From Actinokineospora fastidiosa (GTDB taxonomy: Bacteria > Actinomycetota > Actinomycetes > Mycobacteriales > Pseudonocardiaceae): a stretch of DNA of 64,000 nucleotides. This document shows positions 24,550-33,003 of this stretch, one piece after another; the first letter of the stretch is position 1; the number at the start of each line of letters is the position of its first letter. A program made the position numbers and the translations under genes. The stretch lies in contig NZ_BMRB01000001.1 in assembly GCF_014648415.1 (NCBI RefSeq), positions 868,001 through 932,000 of the forward strand. Direction: 5' to 3'. The notes under the pieces were generated by a model, which was not told the origin of the DNA, ran no database searches, and saw only the letters and a list, made by a program, of their open reading frames with translations.

Positions 24550-25173
24550 GTGATCCGGGTGCTGCTGGTCGATGACCACGAGGTCGTGCGGCGCGGCCTG
24601 CGCGACCTGCTGGACGGCGAGCCGGACATCGAGGTGGTCGCCCAGGCGGGGTCGGTGGCCGAGGCGCTGGTGCGGGCGACGTCGTCCGCGCCGGACGTGG
24701 CCGTCGTGGACGTGCGGCTGCCGGACGGGGACGGCGTCTCGCTGTGCCGGTCCCTCCGCTCGCTGACGCCCGCGCCGCACTGCTTGGTGCTGACGGCGTT
24801 CGACGATGAGAACGCCCTGGTCGAGGCGATCATGGCGGGCGCTGCGGGGTATCTGCTGAAGCAGGTCAGGGGGCAGGACCTGATCACCGCCGTGCGCGAG
24901 GTGGCGGCCGGGCGGTCGCTGCTGGACCCGGTGACGACGGCCCGCGTGCTGGAGCGGATGCGGCGCTCGGCCTCCGACGAGCTCTCGGCGATGACCGAGC
25001 GGGAGCGGGAGGTCCTGGAGCTGATGGGCGAGGGGCTGTCCAACCGCCAGATCGCCGAGCGGCTGTTCCTGGCGGAGAAGACCGTGAAGAACTACGTGAC
25101 GTCGGTGCTGGCGAAGCTGGGCATGCAGCGGCGGACGCAGGCGGTGGCCTGGTTCGCCCGCCGGGAGCGGTAG
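24550..25173 (+). CDS. DevR/NarL-family response regulator
   Basis: Response regulator of 207 residues. The receiver domain has VDDHEVVRRGL, the phospho-Asp in VAVVDVRLPDGDG and Lys in GYLLKQVRG. A LuxR-type DNA-binding domain follows (MTEREREVLELMGEGLSNRQIAERLFLAEKTVKNYVTSVLAKLG), closely DevR/DosR-like. Its stop codon directly abuts, tail to tail, the stop of the GAF histidine kinase gene, which is its probable partner. It lies downstream of coaA on the same strand. A DevR-like role in oxygen or redox response is inferred from family and from the kinase's linkage to cyd. Confidence 0.88.
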   Translation: MIRVLLVDDHEVVRRGLRDLLDGEPDIEVVAQAGSVAEALVRATSSAPDVAVVDVRLPDGDGVSLCRSLRSLTPAPHCLVLTAFDDENALVEAIMAGAAGYLLKQVRGQDLITAVREVAAGRSLLDPVTTARVLERMRRSASDELSAMTEREREVLELMGEGLSNRQIAERLFLAEKTVKNYVTSVLAKLGMQRRTQAVAWFARRER

Positions 25174-26298
25174 TCAGCCCGGCAGGGGCACTTCCCAGGT
25201 GACCGCCGTGCCACTTCTCGGTGACGAGCGGACCGTGCAGGTGCCGCCCAGGCGCTCGGCGCGGTCGTGGAGGTTGCGCAGCCCGCGCCTCGTCACGCCC
25301 TCCGGGATGCCGCAGCCGTCGTCGGCGACGGTCAGGCGCAGGTGCTTGTCGTCGCGCCGCAGGTGGACCGTCACGCGCAGGGCGCCCGCGTGGCGGACCA
25401 CGTTCGACAGGGCTTCGCGGAGGGCGGCCCTGGTGTTGTCCGCCACCTCGGTGGGGAGGTCGCGGACGTCGCCGACGATCTCCAGCGACGGGGCGAAGCC
25501 CAGGAGCTCGCGGGCGGTGGCGACCTCGGCGGTGGCGGATTCGGCGAGGTCGGCCGCCGGTTCCTCGGGGTCGGGGTTGCGGAGCGTGCGCACCACCGCG
25601 CGGACGTCGGCGATGGCCGTGTCCAGCTGATCGATGACCTCGGCGATGCGGGCGGCGTCGGCCTTGGCGAGCTTGCGCGCCGGGCGGCGGGTCAGCAGGT
25701 CCAGCTGCATGCCCGCCGCGTAGAGCCGCTGGACGATGACGTCGTGCAGGTCGCGGGCGATGCGCTCGCGTTCCTCGTACACCCCGATCCGGCGGCGGGC
25801 GATCGCGCCTTCGGACAGGACCAGGACCAGGCCCGCCTGCGCGGCGAACGCGGTGAGGACCTCGACGCCCGCGGGCGTGAACGGGCGGGCGCCGCGCTTG
25901 CGGTACACGGTCAGCGCGCCCAGCCTGCGTTCGCGGGTGCCGAAGGGCGCGGCGGCGAACGGGCCGTAGACCTGCAGCTCGCGCGGGACGTAGGGCGCGG
26001 TGCGCGGGTCGGTGGTGACGTCGTCGGCGACGATCGGGACGCCGCCCCGGGCCACGCGGGCGGCCGATGACCTCGGCGAGAGCACCAGGCCGACCGGGCT
26101 CTGCGCGCCGTGGGCGGCCTCGACGGTGACGCCGCCGTCGTCGCTGAGGGCCATGACCAGGCCGAGGTCGGCCTCGGCGAGGGCGGCCGCGCTGCGCACG
26201 ACCAGGCCGAGGACGGCGTCGGGGTCGTCGCCGGAGAGCGCGGCGGTGGCGATCTCGGTGGACGCGGTCAGGGTTCGGGCAGCCAGCGTGGGGTCCAT
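25174..26298 (-). CDS. GAF-domain histidine kinase (DevS-like)
   Basis: Kinase of about 374 residues. A single GAF domain (about 25-165) is followed by HisKA_3 with the phospho-His in RIARDLHDVIVQRLY near residue 183 and HATPase (ALREALSNVVRHAG, DDGCGIPEGVTRRGLRNLHDRAE). DevS has two GAF domains with haem; here the single GAF lacks an obvious haem-ligand signature, so the signal is unknown. ATG 26298 is used; TTG 26310, in frame, has GGAGAAGG 7 bases upstream and may be the true start. Last gene of the cydA-B-DC-smORF series, tail to tail with the regulator. Confidence 0.86.
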   Translation of the reverse strand: MDPTLAARTLTASTEIATAALSGDDPDAVLGLVVRSAAALAEADLGLVMALSDDGGVTVEAAHGAQSPVGLVLSPRSSAARVARGGVPIVADDVTTDPRTAPYVPRELQVYGPFAAAPFGTRERRLGALTVYRKRGARPFTPAGVEVLTAFAAQAGLVLVLSEGAIARRRIGVYEERERIARDLHDVIVQRLYAAGMQLDLLTRRPARKLAKADAARIAEVIDQLDTAIADVRAVVRTLRNPDPEEPAADLAESATAEVATARELLGFAPSLEIVGDVRDLPTEVADNTRAALREALSNVVRHAGALRVTVHLRRDDKHLRLTVADDGCGIPEGVTRRGLRNLHDRAERLGGTCTVRSSPRSGTAVTWEVPLPG

Positions 26299-26312
26299 GG
26301 TGAGGACCAAGG

Positions 26313-26414
26313 CTATGCCTTCTCCTTCGGCCGGGCTCGCTCCGGACGCGGGGCCGGGCGGGACCACAGCATCCACACCAGCGGCTGGCGGCACTCGCAC
26401 GGCTTCGGTTTCAT
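26313..26414 (-). CDS. Small Cys-containing ORF coupled to cydDC, 33 residues
   Basis: The ATG at 26414 shares one base with the cydDC stop (TGATG), with AGGG 5 bases upstream. The product starts M-K-P-K-P-C-E-C-R-Q-P-L-V-W and is then Arg/Pro-rich. CxC near the N-terminus suggests metal or thiol chemistry. The stop is directly followed by the kinase start. Translation is inferred from the coupling geometry; no family recognised. Confidence 0.45.
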   Translation of the reverse strand: MKPKPCECRQPLVWMLWSRPAPRPERARPKEKA

Positions 26415-29400
26415 CAGACCCTGCTCAGCATCCGTGCGCGCCCGTCGACGACCTCGATGACGACGTCCGCCGCGGCCGCCTCGGCCGGGCGGTGGGTCAC
26501 GTGGACGACGATGCTGTCGGCCAGCGCCGCGCGCAGGTCCGCCAGGACGGCGTCGGCGGTGGGCTCGTCGAGGTGGGCGGTCGGTTCGTCGAGCAGGACC
26601 ACGTCCGCGTCGGCGAGCAGGGCGCGGGCGATGGCGATGCGCTGGGCCTCGCCGCCGGACACCGCGGTGGCCTGCGCGTCGAGGTCGAAGCCGGGCAGGC
26701 CCGCCCTGGCCAGCGCCGCGGCGAGCCTGCCGTCGTCGGCGTGCGGGTCGGCCAGGCGCAGGTTCTCCCGGACCGTGGTGGACACCAGCATCGGGTCCTG
26801 CGGCGCCCAGGCCACCGCCGACGGGCGGGCGAGCACCGGGACGGGCAGGAAGCCGAGGACGGCGGCGAGCAGCGTCGACTTCCCCGACCCCGACGGCCCC
26901 ACCACGGCCACGAACGAGCCCGGGGTGATCCGCAGGTCGACATCGCGCAGCGCGGGCGCGGACGCCCCCGGCCAGCGCAGCTCCGGGGCGACCAGCCGGA
27001 CGCCCGTGCACAGCTGCGGCGGCGCCACGACCGTGCCCCGGTCCGCGCGCAGCGCGCTGATCCGGCCGTACGCGGCGCGCAGCGGACCCAGGTGCGTCAT
27101 CGCCCCGGTCAGCGGGATGACCGCCTCGGCGACCGCCAGCGGGACGAGCGCCACGATCGGCACCAGGACCGGGTCGAGCACGCCCGCCGCCAGCGGCACC
27201 GACAGCACGGCCGCCAGTCCCAGCACGAGCGTGATCAGCGCCTCGCCGAGCCCCGCGCCGAACGCCTGGCGGCGGGCGCGGGCCGTCAGCGACGCGTCCA
27301 GCCGGGCCAGCTCGGCGCGGCGGCCGGTGTCGCGGCCGAAGGCGACCAGGTCGGCCGCGCCCGCCAGCAGGGCGAACACGCGGTCGGCGACCGTGCGGGC
27401 CCCCTCGGCCAGAGCGGCGCTCGCCCGGCGCTCGGCGGCCAGGGTGACCAGCGGCGCGAGGACGCAGGCCACGACGAGCGCCGCAGCCAGCACCAGGCCA
27501 GCCGAGGGCGCCATCGCCGTCTGCACCGCGACCGCGGCCAGCGCCACGCCCAGGGCGACGACCGGCGGGGCCAGCACGCGCGGCGTCAGGTCGCGCACGG
27601 TGTCCACGTCGTCCACGAGCCGCCGCAAGCCCTCCCCGGCGCGCGGCGCGCGGGCGGGGCCGCGGCGGACCAGCGCCGACCACAGCTCGCCGCGCAGCCG
27701 GGTCGCGTCGCGGAAGGCCGCGTCGTGGCTGACCAGGCGTTCCAGGTAGCGCAGGCCCGCTCGCGCGAGACCGAACGTCCGCACACCCACGATCGCCACC
27801 GACAGCACCAGCAGCGCCGGTTGCTGCGACGCCCGCGCGATCAGCCATGCCGACAACGCCGTCAGCGCCACCCCGCACGCCAGCGCCACCGCCCCCAGCA
27901 GCGCGCCCCCGAGCGTCCGGCGGCTGATCAGCTCGCGCAGCCGCCCCGGAGCCTCCGCCTCGGCGACCGCTTCCTCCACAGTGGACGCGGCGGGCACGTC
28001 GCCCGAGCCGACCACCGACACGTGCGAGGCGATGCAGACCGCGACGCCGCGCGAGGCCAGCCGGGACACCGCGCGCATCACCAGCGCGGCGGTCGCGGAG
28101 TCCAGGTGCGCGGTCGGCTCGTCCAGCAACAGCAGCCGGACATCGCGGCGCACCAGCGCCCGCAGCACCGCCACGCGCTGCCTTTCCCCCGCGGAAAGGC
28201 TGTCCACCCGCCGGTCGAGCAGGTGCTCGGCGGCCACGGTCCGCGCCACCGCAGCCAGCTCGCCGCGCGGCAGCGGCCCCACCTCGTCGGCCACCACCTC
28301 CGCGGCGAACACCGGCCGCTGCGGCACCCAGGCCACCAGCCGCCGCCAGGTCGACATGTCGATATCGCTCAGCGGCACGCCGTCGACCAGCACGCGCCCC
28401 CGGTCGGGCGCGACGAAGCCGAGCAGCACCCCGAACAGCGTCGACTTGCCGCTGCCGCTGGGCGAGTCCAGCCGCACGACCGAGCCCGGCCGCAGCACCA
28501 GGGAAATCCCGTCCGGCGCCCAGCCGTCCCGCCTGCGCACGCCGACGCCCTCGACGCGGACGGTGTCGAACCCCTCGACCGGCACGGTCCCCGACGGCGG
28601 CACGGGCGGCAGCGCGGCCACCCGGCGCACGGCCTCCAACCCGTCCTCCGACGCGTGGTACGCCGCGCCCGCCGCGCGCAGCGGCAGGTAGCACTCGGGC
28701 ACCACGATCAGCACGAACAGCCCGACCAGCAGCGTGAGGTCCCCCGACAGCATCCGCAGCCCGATGACCACCGCGACCAGTGCCACCGACAGCGTCGCCA
28801 CCAGTTCCAGCGCCAGCGCGGACGAGAACGCCACCCGCAGCACGCCGACGGTCGTGCGGCGGTGCCCCTCCGACACCTCCCGGACCGTGCGCTCCTGCGC
28901 CCGGTCCCGGCCGAACGCCGCCAGCACCGGCAGCGCCCTGACCAGCTCCAGCAGCCGCCCCGACAGCCGCTCCGACACCTCGGCGGACTCACCCACCCGG
29001 TCCGCGGTGTGCTTGCCGATCAGGATGGCGAACAGCGGGATCAACGGCACCGTCAGCGCGACCACGACCGCAGAGGGCCAGTCGACGAACAAGATCACCG
29101 CGCCCACGCCGAGCGGCGTGGCCATCGCGGTCACCAGCGCGGGCAGGAACGTGCCGAAGTAGGCGTCCAGCGCGTCCAGGCCGCGGGTGGCCAGCGCGGT
29201 CAGCTCGGCGGCCCCGCGCCTGCCGATCCACTCCGGACCACCGGCCAGCGACCGGTCCAGCAGCACCGCGCGCAGCTCGGCCTTGGCCCCCGCCGCCGCC
29301 CGGGCGGCGACGACCCGCGTCGCCCACCCGAGCAGCGACCGGACGGCGACCGCGCCCCCCACCGCGATCAGCCATCCCACGGACGCCCCCGCGCCCGCGG

Positions 29401-29599
29401 CGACCTCGGCCAGCACCGTTGCCAGCGCCCACGCCTGCACCACCAGCGCGCCCGCCGTCAGCACGGCCAGCACGCCGCCGAGGATCAGCGCCCGGCGCGC
29501 CGACGGGGACAACCCCGGCAGCGCGCCGAGCGGACCCCTGCCCCGGGGGTGATCGGCGGGATTGGTTGGCACCCGGGGCAAGTCTCGGCTCCCGCTCAC
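26414..29599 (-). CDS. cydDC: Fused thiol reductant ABC exporter CydDC
   Basis: Single polypeptide of 1061 residues fusing the two half-transporters that export cysteine/glutathione-type reductants or haem-linked compounds needed to assemble cytochrome bd. First half: six membrane helices (about 25-330), then an ATPase with SPSGSGKST near residue 381, SLSAGERQRVAV and LLLLDEPTAHLD. Second half: helices about 560-840, then GPSGSGKST near residue 900, AVSGGEAQRIAI and VVLLDEPTAHLD. Fusion is known in actinobacteria, whereas E. coli has separate CydD and CydC. GTG 29599 overlaps the cydB stop (GTGA). Degenerate signature in the first half (LSAGE for LSGGQ) is worth noting. Confidence 0.93.
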   Translation of the reverse strand: MSGSRDLPRVPTNPADHPRGRGPLGALPGLSPSARRALILGGVLAVLTAGALVVQAWALATVLAEVAAGAGASVGWLIAVGGAVAVRSLLGWATRVVAARAAAGAKAELRAVLLDRSLAGGPEWIGRRGAAELTALATRGLDALDAYFGTFLPALVTAMATPLGVGAVILFVDWPSAVVVALTVPLIPLFAILIGKHTADRVGESAEVSERLSGRLLELVRALPVLAAFGRDRAQERTVREVSEGHRRTTVGVLRVAFSSALALELVATLSVALVAVVIGLRMLSGDLTLLVGLFVLIVVPECYLPLRAAGAAYHASEDGLEAVRRVAALPPVPPSGTVPVEGFDTVRVEGVGVRRRDGWAPDGISLVLRPGSVVRLDSPSGSGKSTLFGVLLGFVAPDRGRVLVDGVPLSDIDMSTWRRLVAWVPQRPVFAAEVVADEVGPLPRGELAAVARTVAAEHLLDRRVDSLSAGERQRVAVLRALVRRDVRLLLLDEPTAHLDSATAALVMRAVSRLASRGVAVCIASHVSVVGSGDVPAASTVEEAVAEAEAPGRLRELISRRTLGGALLGAVALACGVALTALSAWLIARASQQPALLVLSVAIVGVRTFGLARAGLRYLERLVSHDAAFRDATRLRGELWSALVRRGPARAPRAGEGLRRLVDDVDTVRDLTPRVLAPPVVALGVALAAVAVQTAMAPSAGLVLAAALVVACVLAPLVTLAAERRASAALAEGARTVADRVFALLAGAADLVAFGRDTGRRAELARLDASLTARARRQAFGAGLGEALITLVLGLAAVLSVPLAAGVLDPVLVPIVALVPLAVAEAVIPLTGAMTHLGPLRAAYGRISALRADRGTVVAPPQLCTGVRLVAPELRWPGASAPALRDVDLRITPGSFVAVVGPSGSGKSTLLAAVLGFLPVPVLARPSAVAWAPQDPMLVSTTVRENLRLADPHADDGRLAAALARAGLPGFDLDAQATAVSGGEAQRIAIARALLADADVVLLDEPTAHLDEPTADAVLADLRAALADSIVVHVTHRPAEAAAADVVIEVVDGRARMLSRV

Positions 29600-30603
29600 G
29601 GCACGTGCACCGGCGGGATGTGGGCGGCGCTGACCCGGCGGCGGAACACCCAGTAGGTCCAGCCCTGGTAGGCCAGCACCGCGGGCGTGCCGAACAGGGC
29701 CACCCAGCTCATCACTTCCAGCGTGTACGGGCTCGACGCGGCGCCCTCGACCGTCAGCGACCACGCGGGGTTCAGGGTGGACGGCAGCACGTCCGGGTAC
29801 AGCGCCCCGAACAGGGCGGCCACCGACAGCGCGATCACCGCGCCCAGCGCCGCGAACGCCTGCCCCTCCCGGCCCGCCCGCAGCCGGGAGAAGGCCACCG
29901 ACGCCGCCGCGAACACCAGCCCGGCCGCCGCCCACGTCCACAGCTCGCCGGACTCCCACTGCACGACCACCAGCAGCCCGCCCAGCGGCAGCAGCGCGAG
30001 CGGGCCCAGCCGCAGCGCCAGGGCGCGGGCGCGGTGGCGGATCGGGCCGTCGGTCTTCAGCGCGGTGAACACCGCGCCGTGCGTCAGGGCGAACCCGGCG
30101 ATCGCCAGCGCGCCCAGCGCCGACTCGGGGGTGAACGCCGCGAACGCCGACCCGACCCGCTGCCCGCCCTCGTCCAGCGGCAGCCCGAGGAACGTGGTGG
30201 TCAGCAGCAGCCCGACCCCCAGCGCGGGCACCCACGACCCGACCACGATCACCCGGTCCCAGGTGCGCCGCCAGCGGTCGGAGTCCACCTTGCCGCGGTA
30301 CTCGAACGCGACGCCGCGCCCGATCAGGCCCAGCAGCACCAGCAGCAGCGGCAGGTAGGCGGCGCTGAGCAGCGAGGCGTACCAGTCGGGGAACGCCGCG
30401 AACGTCGCGCCGACGGCCACGATCACCCACACCTCGTTGCCGTCCCACACCGGCCCGATCGTGTTGATCATGACGCGGCGGTCGGTGTCGTCGCGGCCGA
30501 GCACCGGCAGCAGCATGCCGACGCCGAAGTCGAAGCCCTCCAGGAATAGGTAGCCCAGCCACAGCAGGGCGATGACGACGAACCAGATCAGCGCGAGGTC
30601 CAC
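29596..30603 (-). CDS. cydB: Cytochrome bd ubiquinol oxidase subunit II
   Basis: Membrane subunit of 335 residues with about eight helices. Family segments are YLFLEGFDFGVGMLLP, RRVMINTIGPVWDGNEVWVI and GFALTHGAVFTALKT. Partner of CydA in the high-affinity terminal oxidase that reduces O2 to water using quinol. Ends in the 4-base GTGA overlap with cydDC and begins 10 bases after the cydA stop. Full length. Confidence 0.95.
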   Translation of the reverse strand: MDLALIWFVVIALLWLGYLFLEGFDFGVGMLLPVLGRDDTDRRVMINTIGPVWDGNEVWVIVAVGATFAAFPDWYASLLSAAYLPLLLVLLGLIGRGVAFEYRGKVDSDRWRRTWDRVIVVGSWVPALGVGLLLTTTFLGLPLDEGGQRVGSAFAAFTPESALGALAIAGFALTHGAVFTALKTDGPIRHRARALALRLGPLALLPLGGLLVVVQWESGELWTWAAAGLVFAAASVAFSRLRAGREGQAFAALGAVIALSVAALFGALYPDVLPSTLNPAWSLTVEGAASSPYTLEVMSWVALFGTPAVLAYQGWTYWVFRRRVSAAHIPPVHVP

Positions 30604-30613
30604 GGCTGTCCCC

Positions 30614-32089
30614 TTAGTACGCGAAGGCGAGCGTGTCGTCGGGCTTGTCGGACTTCTTCCGCGGCATCACCCCGGCGACGCCGCCGCGCACGTAGCGGGC
30701 GATGAGGAACACCTCGACCGCGGCCAGCACGGCGTAGACCAGGGTGAGCCCGATCAGCGACGTCCACACCTCCCCCGTCGTCAGCCCCGACACCGCCCGC
30801 GCGGTGAACATCCACACGCCGTCCACACCGGACGGATTGGGGACCACGACGAACGGCTGCCTGCCCATCTCGGTGAAGATCCACCCGAAGCTGTTGCCCA
30901 GGAACGGCGTGGCGATGCCCGCCAGCGCCAGCCGGGGGAACCACCTGCTCTCCGGGATGCGGCCGCGCCGGGTCAGCCAGAGCACCAGCACCGAGATCCC
31001 GGTGCCGAGCGCGCCGAAGCCGATCATCAGGCGGAAGCCCCAGTAGGTCACCGGCAGGTTGGGCACGTAGTCGATCGGCTGCCCGGACAGCTCGCCCAGC
31101 CGCTCGTCGACCGGGTAGAACTCGCCGTAGCGCTCCCGGTACTCCACGACCAGGTCCTCGATCCCGCGCACCTCGGTGGTGAAGTCGTTGTGCGCCAGGA
31201 AGGACAGCAGCGCGGGCACCGTGATGGACTTGACGTTCTCGCAGTCCGGCCGGGTCACGTCACCGACGGCGAAGACCGAGAACGCCGCGGGCGACTCGGT
31301 GTGGCAGAGCGCCTCGGCGGCGGCCATCTTCATCGGCTGCTGCTCGAACATCAGCTTGCCCTGCAGGTCGCCGGTCACCGCCAGCGCGGCGAAGGCGGCC
31401 GCGGACACCCAGCCGCCGAACTTCACCGACGCCCGCCAGACGGGCCGGTCGGCGTCGTCCTCACGCCGCTTGCGCCAGAGGTGCCAGGCCGCGATGCCCA
31501 CCAGGAACGACCCGGCCACGGCGAACGTCCCGGCGATGGTGTGCGGGATCGCGGCCAGCGCGGTGTTGTTGGTCAGCACGGCCCAGATCGAGGTCAGCAC
31601 CGGCTTGCCGTCGACCATGGCCACGCCCACCGGGTGCTGCATCCACGAGTTCGCCGCCAGGATGAAGTACGCCGACGCGACCGTGGCCAGGCTGAACGCC
31701 CACACGCACGCCAGGTGCACCCGCTTGGGCAGCCGGTCCCAGCCGAAGATCCACAGGCCCAGGAAGGTCGACTCGACGAAGAACGCGACCAGGCCCTCCA
31801 TGGCCAGCGGCGCGCCGAACACGTCGCCGACGAATCGCGAGTACTCGCTCCAGGCCATCCCGAACTGGAACTCCTGGACGATGCCGGTCACCACGCCCAT
31901 GGCGAAGTTGACCAGCAGCAGCTTCCCCCAGAACTTGGTCATCCGCAGGTACTTCTCGTCACCCGTGCGCACCCACGCCGTCTGCATCCCGGCGACCAGG
32001 ATGGACAGTCCGATGGTGAGCGGCACCATCAGGAAGTGGTAGACGGTGGTGATGCCGAACTGCCACCGCGCCAGGTCGAGAACGTCCAC
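30614..32089 (-). CDS. cydA: Cytochrome bd ubiquinol oxidase subunit I
   Basis: Subunit of 491 residues carrying the three haems. GTG 32089 gives VDVLDLARWQFGITTVYHF, placing His18 at the position of the haem b595 ligand (E. coli His19); AGG lies 8 bases upstream. Further landmarks: MQHPVG, IPHTIAGTFAVAG with the axial His, the Q-loop between helices 6 and 7, and GRQPF (GRQPW in E. coli). The Q-loop length looks like the short form. First gene of the operon cydA-cydB-cydDC-smORF-kinase. A Rex-like palindrome lies 71 bases upstream of the start. Confidence 0.95.
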   Translation of the reverse strand: MDVLDLARWQFGITTVYHFLMVPLTIGLSILVAGMQTAWVRTGDEKYLRMTKFWGKLLLVNFAMGVVTGIVQEFQFGMAWSEYSRFVGDVFGAPLAMEGLVAFFVESTFLGLWIFGWDRLPKRVHLACVWAFSLATVASAYFILAANSWMQHPVGVAMVDGKPVLTSIWAVLTNNTALAAIPHTIAGTFAVAGSFLVGIAAWHLWRKRREDDADRPVWRASVKFGGWVSAAAFAALAVTGDLQGKLMFEQQPMKMAAAEALCHTESPAAFSVFAVGDVTRPDCENVKSITVPALLSFLAHNDFTTEVRGIEDLVVEYRERYGEFYPVDERLGELSGQPIDYVPNLPVTYWGFRLMIGFGALGTGISVLVLWLTRRGRIPESRWFPRLALAGIATPFLGNSFGWIFTEMGRQPFVVVPNPSGVDGVWMFTARAVSGLTTGEVWTSLIGLTLVYAVLAAVEVFLIARYVRGGVAGVMPRKKSDKPDDTLAFAY

Positions 32090-32159
32090 GCGTTCAGCCT
32101 GCTCCCGGCGCGGGCCCACCGGCAGGTGCCGCGGTCCTGTGCCAGCGGGACGTAGGTCC

Positions 32160-32175
32160 CGTGAGGCGGTTCACG
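32160..32175. promoter_or_regulatory. Rex-like operator upstream of cydA
   Basis: CGTGAGGCGGTTCACG has perfect 5-bp arms CGTGA/TCACG and matches the Streptomyces Rex operator TGTGAACGCGTTCACA at 10 of 16 positions, including both GTGA/TCAC half-sites. Rex is an NADH-sensing repressor of cyd operons in actinobacteria. Placement upstream of cydA fits; the gene for Rex is not in the window. Confidence 0.5.
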
Positions 32176-32199
32176 TGGCCGGACGGGCCCCGGGCACTA

Positions 32200-32350
32200 G
32201 ACTGGCCACGCCTGAGGGGAGTAGTTCCCGCGACCGCGGCCAGCGGTCCGGCGGGGCCGTCGACATACTGACTCGGCTTCGAGTCCGGCGCCCCACCCGC
32301 GTCCAGCGCGGGCGAACGAGACCTCCGGCCGGGTAGGAACGCCCGGTCGG
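32200..32350 (+). ncRNA. yybP-ykoY manganese riboswitch
   Basis: The leader of the TMEM165/GDT1 gene carries the yybP-ykoY signature elements in order: GGGGAGTAG (32216-32224), GTCGACATAC (32259-32268, the metal-contacting L3-type loop) and GAGACCT (32318-32324). This class binds Mn2+ and turns on Mn exporters. Directly after GAGACCT, CCGGCCGGG (32325-32333) can pair with CCCGGTCGG (32342-32350), giving a competing stem. Boundaries are approximate. Confidence 0.75.
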
Positions 32351-32360
32351 AGTCGCCATC

Positions 32361-32392
32361 CCTCCGTCCGGGTTCGCATGTCGGACGAGAGG
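32361..32392 (+). promoter_or_regulatory. Hairpin masking the ribosome-binding site of the Mn exporter
   Basis: CCTC-CGTCCG (32361-32370) pairs with CGGACG-A-GAGG (32382-32392), leaving one bulged A. The 3' arm includes GAGAGG (32387-32392), the Shine-Dalgarno for GTG 32401. This makes translation control the likely output of the riboswitch. Pairing was read by eye. Confidence 0.6.
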
Positions 32393-32400
32393 TGCACACG

Positions 32401-33003
32401 GTGGGAACCGCCCTGATCGCGCTGCTGAGCGCGTTCGCCCTGGTGTTCGTGGTCGAACTGCCGGACAAGACCATGGTCGCCACGCTCATCCTCACCACCC
32501 GCTATCGCGCGTGGCCGGTCTTCGTCGGCGTGACCGCCGCGTTCGCCGTGCAGGTAGTGATCGCCGCCGCGTTCGGCGGCGTGCTGACCCTGCTGCCCGA
32601 CCGCGTGGTCGCGGGCGTCGTCGCCCTGCTGTTCGGCGTCGGCGCGTTCCTCCTGCTCAAGGAGGGGTTCAGCAAGGACGACGAGGACGAGGACACGGCC
32701 GCGACGAACGGGCCCGCGACCTTCACCCGGATCGCGCTGACCTCGTTCGGCGTCCTCTTCGCCGCCGAGTGGGGCGACGCGTCGCAGATCGCCACCGCGG
32801 GCCTGAGCGCGAAGTACGCCGCGCCCGTGTGGGTCGCCATCGGCTCGTTCCTGGCGCTGGTGACCGTCGCGGGCATCGCCGTGTTGGTCGGCCGCAAGAT
32901 CGCCGACCGGCTGCGGCCGAAGCTGATCCAGCGGGTCGCGGGCGTGGTGTTCGCCGGGTTCGCGCTGTTCGCGCTCTACCAGGCGATCACCGCAGCGCCA
33001 TAG
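32401..33003 (+). CDS. TMEM165/GDT1 family manganese exporter
   Basis: Membrane protein of 200 residues with six helices in two inverted repeats. Each repeat holds the family E-x-G-D-[KR]-[TS] motif in variant form: ELPDKT near residue 21 and EWGDAS near residue 122. The acidic linker (SKDDEDEDTA) between halves is cytoplasmic. Homologues export Mn2+ (MneA-type) or exchange Ca/Mn. GTG 32401 is chosen because GAGAGG lies 8 bases before it; GTG 32392 overlaps that site. A yybP-ykoY riboswitch precedes it, strongly supporting Mn as substrate. Ends 17 bases inside the convergent iclR gene. Confidence 0.9.
   Translation: MGTALIALLSAFALVFVVELPDKTMVATLILTTRYRAWPVFVGVTAAFAVQVVIAAAFGGVLTLLPDRVVAGVVALLFGVGAFLLLKEGFSKDDEDEDTAATNGPATFTRIALTSFGVLFAAEWGDASQIATAGLSAKYAAPVWVAIGSFLALVTVAGIAVLVGRKIADRLRPKLIQRVAGVVFAGFALFALYQAITAAP

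Noticed and set aside
26000-29656. 1218-codon plus-strand open frame antisense to cydDC
   Set aside because: Arg/His/Pro-rich shadow of the fused CydDC gene, whose domains on the minus strand are unambiguous.
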